A DNA stretch of 6,549 nucleotides from Klebsiella pneumoniae (GCA_945873015.1 CAMCBY010000243.1:1-6549), one strand, 5' to 3'. Shown: positions 1 through 6,083, counted from the first letter of the stretch. The notes: a model not told the origin generated them from the letters alone. A program made the numbers and translations.

Positions 1-1378
1 TGTGTATTGGGGGTTTGTGATGCCGTTTCTGGGCGCGGTCGAAATGCCGAATGCCTACACCTGGAGCCGTGGCGACATCAGCCTCAAGGTCGCCACCACC
101 AACAAGGCCAGCCTCACGCCGTCGCGCGCATTTGGCCATTTCCCGACCCGCTTCGCGGTCGAGCGTGCGGTCGATATGGTGGCGCGACGCATAGGCATGG
201 AAGCCAGTGCCCTGCGTCGGATGAACCTCGTGCCCACCCTGCCCTATACATCGGTGACCAACGAGTATTACGACAGCGGCGATTTCCTGAAGGTGTGGGA
301 CAATCTGCTCGCACAGGTCGATTTAGAGAAGTTCCGCAGCGAACAAGCCGCGGCCCGCGCGCAGGGGCGTTATCTCGGTATTGGCTTTGGGTGCGGCGTG
401 GAATTGTCCGGCGTCGCCTCGGAACTGCTGGTGCCGATGGAAAACCAGCCCGGCTACGGCGCAGCAACGGTACGCCTCGACCCGCGCGGCAAAGTGCTGG
501 TTTTCGGCGGTGATGCGCCTGGCGGCCAGGGTCACGAGACCACCGCTGCGCAGGTGGTTGCTTCGCAGTTCGGCATCTCACCGAGTGATGTGGTGGTGAC
601 CACCGGCGACACCGGCATCACGCCGTTTGGCGCCGGCAGCATCGGTGCGCGAAATGGCTCCTATTTCGTCAGCGCGGTCGCCAATGCCTGCGGTGAATTA
701 AAAGACAAAATCACGCGCATCATGGCCCACGACTTTCAGATCGAAGCCAGCGTGCAGCACTTCGAGTTCAAGGACGGCGAAGTGGTTTATATCGGCGACC
801 GCAGCAAGAAAAAAACCTTCCGCGAAGCGGTAGAGCGCATCATCATGTGGCCAATCAATATGCCCGAAGGCGAAGTCGGCGGCCTCGATGCCACGACTTT
901 CTTCGAAGCCGCCAAGCCGATGATCTGCTTCAATGCCGATTGCTGCATCGTCGAGGTCGATATTGATTCGGGAGACTTCAAGATCAAACGCTGGGTGACG
1001 TCGGAAGACGTCGGCACGCTGATCAATCCCAATATCGTCGATGGCCAGATGCACGGCGCTATCGTGCAAGGCCTGTCGAATACGATGTTCGAAGAATTTA
1101 TCTACGACGAGCGTGGCCAACAGATGAGTGCCGACTTTGAGCACTACAAACTCGCCACTGCCGCCGATGTGCCGGATATCGAGATCACCTACGCCACCAC
1201 GCCCTGTCCGCATACGCCGCTCGGCACTCGCGGTATCGGCGAAGGCCGGCCGAGTTCTGTGCCGGGCGCGCTCACCAATGCGGTGTGTGATGCGCTCGCG
1301 CCTTTCGGTATCGAGATTAATGAACTGCCACTGCGCCCCAACCTGGTGTGGCGCAAACTGCAAGAAGCCCGCAAATAG
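1..1378 (+). CDS. Xanthine dehydrogenase/CoxL-family molybdopterin-binding large subunit, 5'-truncated
   Basis: This is the C-terminal part (about 458 residues) of a molybdenum hydroxylase large subunit. The start lies left of the window, because full subunits are usually 700-800 residues; the GTG at position 2 is just an in-frame codon. Family marks, in visible-residue numbering: an active-site loop R42-A-F-G45 followed by a helix reading RFAVERAVD, a molybdopterin-binding stretch GDAPGGQGHETT near 169-181, GDT near 203, and the conserved GxGE motif (G411-I-G-E414), whose Glu is the family's catalytic base. The C-terminus (LRPNLVWRKL) is complete and typical. The family hydroxylates heterocycles, aldehydes or CO using water, with FeS and FAD subunits whose genes would be upstream. 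The loop lacks the AYxCSFR signature of form I CO dehydrogenase, so I do not call it coxL. It shares a likely transcript with the next gene, 11 bases downstream. Confidence 0.93.
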   Translation, partial: VYWGFVMPFLGAVEMPNAYTWSRGDISLKVATTNKASLTPSRAFGHFPTRFAVERAVDMVARRIGMEASALRRMNLVPTLPYTSVTNEYYDSGDFLKVWDNLLAQVDLEKFRSEQAAARAQGRYLGIGFGCGVELSGVASELLVPMENQPGYGAATVRLDPRGKVLVFGGDAPGGQGHETTAAQVVASQFGISPSDVVVTTGDTGITPFGAGSIGARNGSYFVSAVANACGELKDKITRIMAHDFQIEASVQHFEFKDGEVVYIGDRSKKKTFREAVERIIMWPINMPEGEVGGLDATTFFEAAKPMICFNADCCIVEVDIDSGDFKIKRWVTSEDVGTLINPNIVDGQMHGAIVQGLSNTMFEEFIYDERGQQMSADFEHYKLATAADVPDIEITYATTPCPHTPLGTRGIGEGRPSSVPGALTNAVCDALAPFGIEINELPLRPNLVWRKLQEARK

Positions 1379-1389
1379 GACACAAACCC

Positions 1390-2322
1390 ATGTCTAAACA
1401 ACGCAAGGTCATCATTACCTGCGCCGTGACCGGCGCCATCCATACGCCTTCGATGTCACCCGCACTGCCGGTCACCCCGCGCGAGATTGCGACCGCCGCG
1501 ATTGAAGCCGCCGAGGCCGGTGCCGCGATCCTGCATCTGCATGCACGCGACCCGGATAACGGTCGCCCGACTCAAGACCCGAAGTGGTTTCGCCAGTTTC
1601 TGCCCATGATCTGCGAGCGCACCAATGCGGCGATCAACATCACCACCGGTGGCAGCCCGTATATGTCGGTCGAGGAGCGCATGCGCCCCGCCACCGAAAT
1701 CGAACCCGAAATAGCCTCGCTCAACATGGGTTCGATGAACTTCGGTCTGTTCCCGATGCTGAAGCGCTTCAAAGAATTCAAACACGATTGGGAAGTCGAG
1801 CATCTGGAAGGCAGCCGCGATCTGGTGTTCAAGAACACCTATCGTGACATCGCTACCATCCTGCGCCTCGGCAGTGACCGCGGCATTCGTTTTGAGTTCG
1901 AGTGTTACGACACCTCACACCTGTACAACCTCGCCCACTTCCTCGAAGAAGGTGCGGTCAAACCACCGCTGTTCTTGCAGACCGTGTTCGGCATCATGGG
2001 GGGTATCGGCGCCCATCCCGAAGATGTGATGCACATGAAACGCACCGCTGATCGCCTGTTCGGTGACGCCTACGTCTGGTCGGTGCTCGGCGCCGGTCGT
2101 AATCAACTGCCGATTGCAGCCCAGGCGGCGGCGATGGGTGGCAATGTGCGCGTCGGTCTCGAGGATTCCTTGTGGGGTGGCCCGGGCCGTCTGGCTGAGA
2201 ATTCAGCCGAGCAGGTGCGACTCGCGCGCAAGGTGCTGGAAGGCCTGTCGCTGGAAATCGCCACGCCCGATGAAGCGCGTCAGATGCTGCACCTGAAAGG
2301 CCCGAACTCGATGAAACTGTAG
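1390..2322 (+). CDS. BKACE-family beta-keto acid cleavage enzyme (DUF849)
   Basis: A 310-residue protein of the family that includes 3-keto-5-aminohexanoate cleavage enzyme (Kce). Members are Zn-dependent TIM barrels that react a beta-keto acid with acetyl-CoA to give acetoacetate and a new CoA ester. Visible marks: N-terminal VIITCAVTGAIHTP, metal ligands H49 and H51 in HLHARD, TTGG at 85-88, NMGSMNFG near 108, and R254-V-G-L-E258-D259, matching Arg226, Glu230 (metal) and Asp231 of Kce. Relative to Kce it has about 25 extra residues after the NMGSMNFG motif, as in the common proteobacterial branch. Kce's Glu14 aligns with I17, which I believe is normal for that branch. The ATG at 1390 is chosen because AGGA (1377-1380) lies 9 bases upstream, overlapping the previous stop, and the product then begins as relatives do. 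The stop codon lies inside the REPIN. The substrate cannot be read from sequence alone. Confidence 0.93.
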   Translation: MSKQRKVIITCAVTGAIHTPSMSPALPVTPREIATAAIEAAEAGAAILHLHARDPDNGRPTQDPKWFRQFLPMICERTNAAINITTGGSPYMSVEERMRPATEIEPEIASLNMGSMNFGLFPMLKRFKEFKHDWEVEHLEGSRDLVFKNTYRDIATILRLGSDRGIRFEFECYDTSHLYNLAHFLEEGAVKPPLFLQTVFGIMGGIGAHPEDVMHMKRTADRLFGDAYVWSVLGAGRNQLPIAAQAAAMGGNVRVGLEDSLWGGPGRLAENSAEQVRLARKVLEGLSLEIATPDEARQMLHLKGPNSMKL

Positions 2323-2402
2323 GTGCGAATTCATTCGCACATTCATCGTCATCACGAGCGCCTGCGCCTTGCCATTTAACGTGCGAATGAATTCGCACCT
2401 AC
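2319..2402. repeat. REPIN: inverted pair of GTAG-headed REP palindromes
   Basis: Two 22-base copies form a perfect inverted repeat: 2319-2340 and 2381-2402, separated by 40 bases. Each copy has a GTAG head followed by G and the palindrome GTGCGAATTCATTCGCAC, whose arms are 8 bases around a TC centre. This is the architecture of REP doublets (REPINs) mobilised by RAYT/TnpA-REP tyrosine transposases, known in Pseudomonas, Stenotrophomonas and other gammaproteobacteria. No transposase gene is in this window, so mobilisation would be in trans. As RNA the element could fold into a long hairpin with a 22-bp stem. That could stabilise the upstream message or weaken read-through into coxG; no T-run follows, so it is not a canonical terminator. 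The GTAG head contains the TAG stop of the upstream gene. Confidence 0.88.
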
Positions 2403-2439
2403 GGGGGCGGTGAGCCTTCACTGTCCCGGACTGCTTTGC

Positions 2440-3024
2440 ATGCAATTAACTGAACAAGTCCGCATCAACGCGTCGCGCGAGCGCGTGTTCGCTGCCCTCA
2501 ACGATGTCGAGATCCTGCGTCAGGCCATCCCCGGCTGCGAGGCCATCGAAGCGCTGTCGCCCACCGATTTTAAAGCCACCGTCAGCGCCAAGGTCGGCCC
2601 GCTCAAGGCTCGTTTCACCGGCGCGGTGGCGATCGCCGACATCGTCGCGCCGGAGTCCTATACCTTGAGCGGTGAAGGCAAGGGTGGGCCCGCCGGTCAT
2701 GCGCGCATAAGCTCGCGGGTGCGGCTGGAAGCCGATGGCGCTGCGACCATCTTGCATTACGACGTCAAGGCCGACATCGGCGGCAAGCTTGCGCAACTTG
2801 GCGGGGCGCTGGTCGAGAAGACCGCGCAGAAACTGGCCGGTGAATTTTTTGCAAACTTCGAAACGCTGTTAAACCCGGCGGGCGACACCGCCGCGCCTGA
2901 ACAAGCGGCTGTGACGACAGCGACCGTCAGCGCAGCATCAACGACTTCTGCGGGCGGTTATGGCTGGATGTGGATAGCGGGTGCGGTGGCGCTGGTGGCG
3001 CTTATCGTTGTGCTCGCGCGCTGA
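2440..3024 (+). CDS. CoxG-like SRPBCC protein with C-terminal membrane anchor
   Basis: A 194-residue protein of the CoxG (CO dehydrogenase subunit G) family. Residues 1 to about 144 form the START/SRPBCC lipid-binding fold, with family marks RVFAALND (15-22) and IPGCE (30-34), KVGPLKARFTG, and a GGKLAQLGG segment near 117. A low-complexity Ala/Thr/Ser linker follows, then a single hydrophobic helix (about 174-193) ending in Arg. In Oligotropha, CoxG tethers CO dehydrogenase to the cytoplasmic membrane, and the family has been linked to quinone handling. Here it would probably serve the molybdenum hydroxylase at the start of the window. The ATG at 2440 is chosen because homologues start just before this xVRIxAxRExVF stretch. 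It lacks a good Shine-Dalgarno (only a distant CGGA). An in-frame GTG at 2410 has GGGGG too close to it. The REPIN lies directly upstream. Confidence 0.9.
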   Translation: MQLTEQVRINASRERVFAALNDVEILRQAIPGCEAIEALSPTDFKATVSAKVGPLKARFTGAVAIADIVAPESYTLSGEGKGGPAGHARISSRVRLEADGAATILHYDVKADIGGKLAQLGGALVEKTAQKLAGEFFANFETLLNPAGDTAAPEQAAVTTATVSAASTTSAGGYGWMWIAGAVALVALIVVLAR

Positions 3025-3043
3025 GCGCGCCGCTCACGGTTTT
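3022..3043 (+). terminator. Possible intrinsic terminator of coxG, in the convergent junction
   Basis: TGAGCG (3022-3027), loop CGC, CGCTCA (3031-3036), then CGG and TTTT (3040-3043). The stem is only 6 bp and the T-run is short, so it is a weak candidate. The left arm begins with the coxG stop codon, and the right arm contains the stop codon of the facing gene. A competing stem, GCGCGC-TGA-GCGCGC (3016-3030), overlaps it. On the minus strand no T-run follows, so it would act mainly on rightward transcripts. Confidence 0.4.
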
Positions 3044-3519
3044 AACTGCGCAAACGCTGTATTGAAGCGCGCGCGCAGGTCTTCCACACGCTGGCGATTG
3101 GCGCCGAGGTCGGAATAACCCACCCGTGATGTCGAACGGATGTGCAGTTGTGCGCCATCCATGCGGAGCTCAAGGTCATCGACAAAACGAAACAGGCGAC
3201 TGGTGTAGGTCGCATGCAGGTAGGACTGTTCTTCGCGATTCACGGTGCCGCCGCTCGCGGCCAGCACTTCGCGGACGATGCGCCAGCGCGTCGCATCGTC
3301 CACGGTCGGTAATACAATCGCCGCTACCGCGTGAGTGCTATCGCCGCCCTCGCCTGCGTCGCTGCATACGCAGTGAGGCGCAGCGCCGCAGGCTGCCAGA
3401 CGACCGTTGACCAGGCCGAGAGCCGCCGGTGCGGAGCGCGCCGACCACCAGCCGAGCACGGCGAATACCACCACCACGACCGCTACCAGCGTCACAATGG
3501 AACTCAGCATACGGGTCAC
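3034..3519 (-). CDS. DUF1499 family membrane-anchored protein
   Basis: A 161-residue protein. Residues about 5-25 form one hydrophobic helix that reads as an uncleaved signal anchor (no clear lipobox or cleavage site), so the rest probably faces the periplasm. The soluble part carries the DUF1499 signature: the HCVCSDAGE stretch near 49-57 (families usually read NCVSS), then YLHATYTSRLFRFVDD and IRSTSRVGYSDLG near the C-terminus. The molecular function of DUF1499 is unknown to me, and I infer none. The GTG at 3519 is preferred over ATG at 3510 because GAGG lies 5 bases before the GTG but 14 before the ATG. It begins 13 bases after the stop of the upstream UreI-like gene, so the two are almost certainly co-transcribed. 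Its 3' end converges with coxG, leaving 9 bases between stops. Confidence 0.87.
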   Translation of the reverse strand: MTRMLSSIVTLVAVVVVVFAVLGWWSARSAPAALGLVNGRLAACGAAPHCVCSDAGEGGDSTHAVAAIVLPTVDDATRWRIVREVLAASGGTVNREEQSYLHATYTSRLFRFVDDLELRMDGAQLHIRSTSRVGYSDLGANRQRVEDLRARFNTAFAQLKP

Positions 3520-3532
3520 GGCGGCCTCGTTG

Positions 3533-4027
3533 TTACCAGTGGCCGGTCAGTATCAGCAAGCCGGGGATCCAGCAGGTCAGCACGCCGACCGTCATGCTGC
3601 TGTAGGGCAGCAGTTTGCCGAAATCCCGGCCCTGAACGTTGGCCATGAAGAACATGTACCACAGCACGCCCCAGATCAGCCAGAAGCTGCCAAAGCGTAC
3701 GTCGCCCCCCTGAAAGGTGACGATGGCGCAGGGAATGGTGGTCAGTGCGACAAAAAAACAGAACCAGCCAAAACCGCGCATGTCGAGTTCCAACCACATG
3801 CTGATGGCGACATACAGATAGGTGAAGCTGAACAGAAAGAACTGTGCGACACCGAAAAACTCGGCACTGGTCTCGGCGCGCACAAATTGCACCACCGTCG
3901 CCAGCAGCGCGAGACCCGCCACCATAAAATTCATGACGGCCATCGACCGCAGGTCGACCCGTCCCAATCCGCCCATGCTGTTAACCAGCAATACCGCGCC
4001 CACAAACAGTAATACCACTCCAACCAT
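3533..4027 (-). CDS. AmiS/UreI-like urea/amide channel
   Basis: A 164-residue integral membrane protein, very hydrophobic throughout, consistent with the six-helix UreI/AmiS fold of the inner membrane. These channels pass urea or short-chain amides. Recognisable motifs: VGVVLLFVGAVLLVN (2-16), AVMNF (30-34), FSFTYLYVAI (66-75), FFVALTTIP (91-99), WLIWGVLW (116-123) and CWIPGLL (152-158), each matching Helicobacter UreI in order. It has only one histidine (H163, near the C-terminus), and its first extracellular loop is short, so the His-rich acid gate of Helicobacter UreI is missing. The glutamate I recall as Glu177 there is V147 here. The ATG at 4027 is chosen over 4033 and 4063 because GGAGGA lies 6 bases upstream and Helicobacter UreI starts at the same place. 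No urease or amidase gene is visible; the DUF1499 gene follows directly. Confidence 0.88.
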   Translation of the reverse strand: MVGVVLLFVGAVLLVNSMGGLGRVDLRSMAVMNFMVAGLALLATVVQFVRAETSAEFFGVAQFFLFSFTYLYVAISMWLELDMRGFGWFCFFVALTTIPCAIVTFQGGDVRFGSFWLIWGVLWYMFFMANVQGRDFGKLLPYSSMTVGVLTCWIPGLLILTGHW

Positions 4028-4033
4028 GGTCAT

Positions 4034-4039
4034 TCCTCC
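4034..4039 (-). promoter_or_regulatory. Ribosome binding site deciding the UreI-like start
   Basis: On the minus strand GGAGGA runs directly into an ATG at 4033 (no spacer). It sits 6 bases before a second in-frame ATG at 4027. The spacing and the family's N-terminus both favour 4027. Confidence 0.7.
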
Positions 4040-4134
4040 CCCGAGTTCCATTGGTGCAGGCATCGTCGCGGGCTTTCAGCTCTATGGCTTTTGAGCACGC
4101 GTCGATATCGGCCGCCACGCTAACACGAATGCGC

Positions 4135-4144
4135 GTGCATGCAC
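4135..4144. other. Perfect 10-base palindrome in the divergent intergenic region
   Basis: GTGCATGCAC is self-complementary and lies in the roughly 190-base gap between the leftward UreI-like gene and the rightward hydrolase gene. It is upstream of the hydrolase -10 candidate. It could be an operator, but the sequence is short, appears only once here, and may be chance. Confidence 0.2.
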
Positions 4145-4183
4145 CATGACGGCGCGGCGCGCACTGCGGGCGGCAGTTGTGGT

Positions 4184-4189
4184 TAGAAT
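4184..4189 (+). promoter_or_regulatory. Candidate -10 box for the hydrolase gene
   Basis: TAGAAT followed by a CGC-rich discriminator, with the start codon 30 bases downstream. No convincing -35 box is found at the usual distance. Support comes from the nearly identical arrangement before the gene at 5312. Confidence 0.45.
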
Positions 4190-4218
4190 CGCCCATCGTC
4201 GTCAGCAGGAAACCCGCG

Positions 4219-5247
4219 ATGGATATCACCTCCCATTTTGCGCGCACCGCGCGCCATACCACTCACTATCTGGCGGCCGGGCCCGAGGACGGCCCGCTGT
4301 TGATATTCGTGCACGGCTGGCCGGAGTTGTCGCGCAGCTGGCGTCATCAGCTGCCGGTGTTTGGCGGGCTGGGCTACCGCGCGATTGCGCCGGACATGCG
4401 CGGCTACGGACGCTCGTCGAACTATCATCGCCACGAAGACTATGCGCAAACCGAAGTGGTCGCCGACATGCTCGAGCTGCTGGACGCGCTCGGTGCCGAC
4501 AAGGCGGTATGGGTCGGGCACGACTGGGGCAGCCCGACGGTATGGAGTCTCGCCAGCCATCACCCCGAACATTGTGTAGCGGTGGCGAATCTGTGTGTGC
4601 CGTTCGCGACCATCGAATACGGCTTTGATCATCTGCTGTCGCTGGTCGATCGCACGCTTTACCCGCTCGATGAGTTTCCTGCCGGGCAATGGGACTATCA
4701 GCTTTATTATCAGGAGAACTTCGCGCGCGCCGGCGCGGTGTTTGACGCCGATCCCTATATGACCGTCAAACTGCTGTTCCGCAAAGGCGACCCGGCGGAT
4801 GCCGGCAAACCGGCCTTCACCTCCCAGGTGCGGCGTAATGGCGGTTGGTTCGGGCCCTTGAATGCAGCGCCCGATCTGCCGCGCGATGCTGATGTTGTGA
4901 CCGAGGACGATCTGCGCGTCTATGCCGAAGCGCTGGGCCGTAACGGCTTCTTCGGCCCCGATTCCTATTATATGAACCACACCGCCAACCAGGCCTATGG
5001 CGCACTTGGCAGCGCCACCCTCGACATGCCGGTGCTGTTCATCGGCGCGCGTTATGACTACGTATGCAACACCGTCACCTCACGCCTTGCCGAACCCATG
5101 CGCGCGCGCTGCACGCACCTGCGCGAAGCGGTGGTCGACGCCGGTCATTGGGTCGCGCAGGAAAAACCGCTTGAGGTCAACGCACTGCTGGCACGCTGGC
5201 TGGCGAGTGATGTCGGCAGCGCATGGCCTGGCCCGGCACTGACTTGA
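4219..5247 (+). CDS. Alpha/beta hydrolase, epoxide hydrolase type
   Basis: A 342-residue cytoplasmic protein (no signal peptide) of the epoxide hydrolase/haloalkane dehalogenase branch of alpha/beta hydrolases. Visible in order: H32-G-W-P35 (oxyanion-hole HGxP motif), D59-M-R-G-Y-G-R-S66, the nucleophile elbow G100-H-D102-W-G with Asp as nucleophile, and a cap domain (about 130-260). The acid D280 follows MPVLFIGA, and the catalytic base H310 sits in DAGHW. Cap tyrosines Y163/Y164 and Y250/Y251 are candidates for the epoxide-activating pair. This supports epoxide hydrolase over dehalogenase, but the substrate is unknown. The ATG at 4219 is preceded by AGGAAA with 6-7 bases of spacing. It has its own probable promoter and stands 64 bases before the next gene. 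Confidence 0.92.
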   Translation: MDITSHFARTARHTTHYLAAGPEDGPLLIFVHGWPELSRSWRHQLPVFGGLGYRAIAPDMRGYGRSSNYHRHEDYAQTEVVADMLELLDALGADKAVWVGHDWGSPTVWSLASHHPEHCVAVANLCVPFATIEYGFDHLLSLVDRTLYPLDEFPAGQWDYQLYYQENFARAGAVFDADPYMTVKLLFRKGDPADAGKPAFTSQVRRNGGWFGPLNAAPDLPRDADVVTEDDLRVYAEALGRNGFFGPDSYYMNHTANQAYGALGSATLDMPVLFIGARYDYVCNTVTSRLAEPMRARCTHLREAVVDAGHWVAQEKPLEVNALLARWLASDVGSAWPGPALT

Positions 5248-5277
5248 GCGCGCGCCGAGCGTCGTAAACGAATCACT

Positions 5278-5283
5278 TATACT
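5278..5283 (+). promoter_or_regulatory. Candidate -10 box for the decarboxylase-family gene
   Basis: TATACT followed by CGCGCC, 28 bases before the ATG at 5312. The -35 region is poor. The leader resembles that of the hydrolase gene, both in the -10/discriminator and in a shared GGAAAC at the ribosome site. Confidence 0.45.
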
Positions 5284-5311
5284 CGCGCCATTATTACCCA
5301 GGGGAAACACC

Positions 5312-6070
5312 ATGCCACGCAAAGGCCAGCTCAAACTCGATCACTACGGCGCGACCATGCCGGTTACCGGCGAGGCAGTGCAGAAGCCGCCCTTCTACTA
5401 CCGCCACATGGAAATGATGTTCATCACCTATCGCACCGACGAAGATGCGGCGGCGGCGTGGTTACCCGAACAGATGGAACTCGAGGGCCCCGCTACGGCG
5501 ACGGTCATCATCGCCCACTACGGCGCCTCGACTTTCGGGCCTTATAACGAGGCGATGCTGTCGATTCGTGCGCGCCTCGATGGGCAGGTAGTCAGTTATT
5601 ACCCGGCACTGTTCACCGACAATGAAGCGCCCTTGATTGGCGGTCGTGAGATCTGGGGCTTCGCCAAGAAATTCGCCAAAGTCGAAGTGCGCCATGAAAG
5701 CGAAGTGATGATGGGCCTGGTGGAGCGTCCGACCGGCAATCGTCTGCTGACCGCAGTGATGCGCAAGGTCACGCCGGTACGCACCGAGGATTTTATCCTG
5801 ACCCCGAGCGTGTCGCTGAAAGTCATTCCCTGCGCGACCGAAGCGAAACGACCGGCGCTTGCGCAGCTCATCGGCAGCGCGCTGGAACTGGTGCCGCACA
5901 TGGGCGCCAATGGCATTCCCGATATCTGGACCGGGCCGGGCTCGCTGCATTACGACGCACCGTCGGCCATCGACCCCTGGTACAAACTGCCGGTGCTGGA
6001 TGTGCTCGGCTGTTATGCCGGCACCTTCGATGCCGTGCTGGGACACGGTCGTATCCTCAAGGAACTCTAA
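5312..6070 (+). CDS. Acetoacetate decarboxylase-superfamily protein
   Basis: A 252-residue protein, close to the usual length of acetoacetate decarboxylase (ADC, about 245). It aligns without gaps to remembered Clostridium acetobutylicum ADC from residue 33 to 120 with a constant offset of 4. Conserved: YRTD (40-43), E80 (Glu76), DNE (103-105), GRE (111-113), and K119-K120, matching the Schiff-base Lys115 and its neighbour Lys116. A WTGPGSLHYD stretch (near 208) and a C-terminal LPVLDVLG also match. The equivalents of Arg29 and Glu61 are M33 and V65. ADC converts acetoacetate to acetone and CO2, but relatives do other Schiff-base chemistry on keto acids, so the reaction here is uncertain. The ATG at 5312 has AGGGGA upstream at good spacing. 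It follows the hydrolase gene in the same direction, but with its own promoter candidate. Confidence 0.92.
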   Translation: MPRKGQLKLDHYGATMPVTGEAVQKPPFYYRHMEMMFITYRTDEDAAAAWLPEQMELEGPATATVIIAHYGASTFGPYNEAMLSIRARLDGQVVSYYPALFTDNEAPLIGGREIWGFAKKFAKVEVRHESEVMMGLVERPTGNRLLTAVMRKVTPVRTEDFILTPSVSLKVIPCATEAKRPALAQLIGSALELVPHMGANGIPDIWTGPGSLHYDAPSAIDPWYKLPVLDVLGCYAGTFDAVLGHGRILKEL

Positions 6071-6083
6071 TCCTCGGTCGAAG

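Noticed and set aside
698..1363. 221-codon minus-strand open frame
   Set aside because: It is antisense to the molybdopterin subunit and shows no motif or ribosome site; a shadow of codon bias.
1..1378. Calling the first gene coxL (CO dehydrogenase)
   Set aside because: The AYxCSFR active-site loop of form I CO dehydrogenase is absent, so a CoxG neighbour alone does not justify the name.
1348..1389. Earlier ATG for the BKACE gene
   Set aside because: It would overlap the upstream gene by 31 bases and add 14 residues unlike the family. The ATG at 1390 has AGGA at good spacing.
2319..2402. CRISPR or transcription-factor operator reading of the inverted repeats
   Set aside because: There are only two units in inverted orientation, with GTAG heads and nested palindromes. 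This fits a REP doublet much better than direct CRISPR repeats or an operator.
2410..2439. GTG start giving a 10-residue longer CoxG-like protein
   Set aside because: The GGGGG before it is too close to the GTG, and family members begin at the stretch that follows the ATG at 2440.
3407..4012. 201-codon plus-strand open frame
   Set aside because: It is antisense to the DUF1499 and UreI-like genes, has a polar, low-complexity translation (His/Gln/Thr-rich) and no family motif. The minus-strand frames match known families.
4183..4980. 265-codon minus-strand open frame
   Set aside because: It lies opposite the hydrolase gene, whose catalytic motifs are intact. The antisense product is Arg/His-rich with no recognisable domain, a usual effect of GC-rich codon bias.
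5462..6046. 194-codon minus-strand open frame
   Set aside because: It is antisense to the acetoacetate decarboxylase-superfamily gene, which has clear family residues; no independent support.
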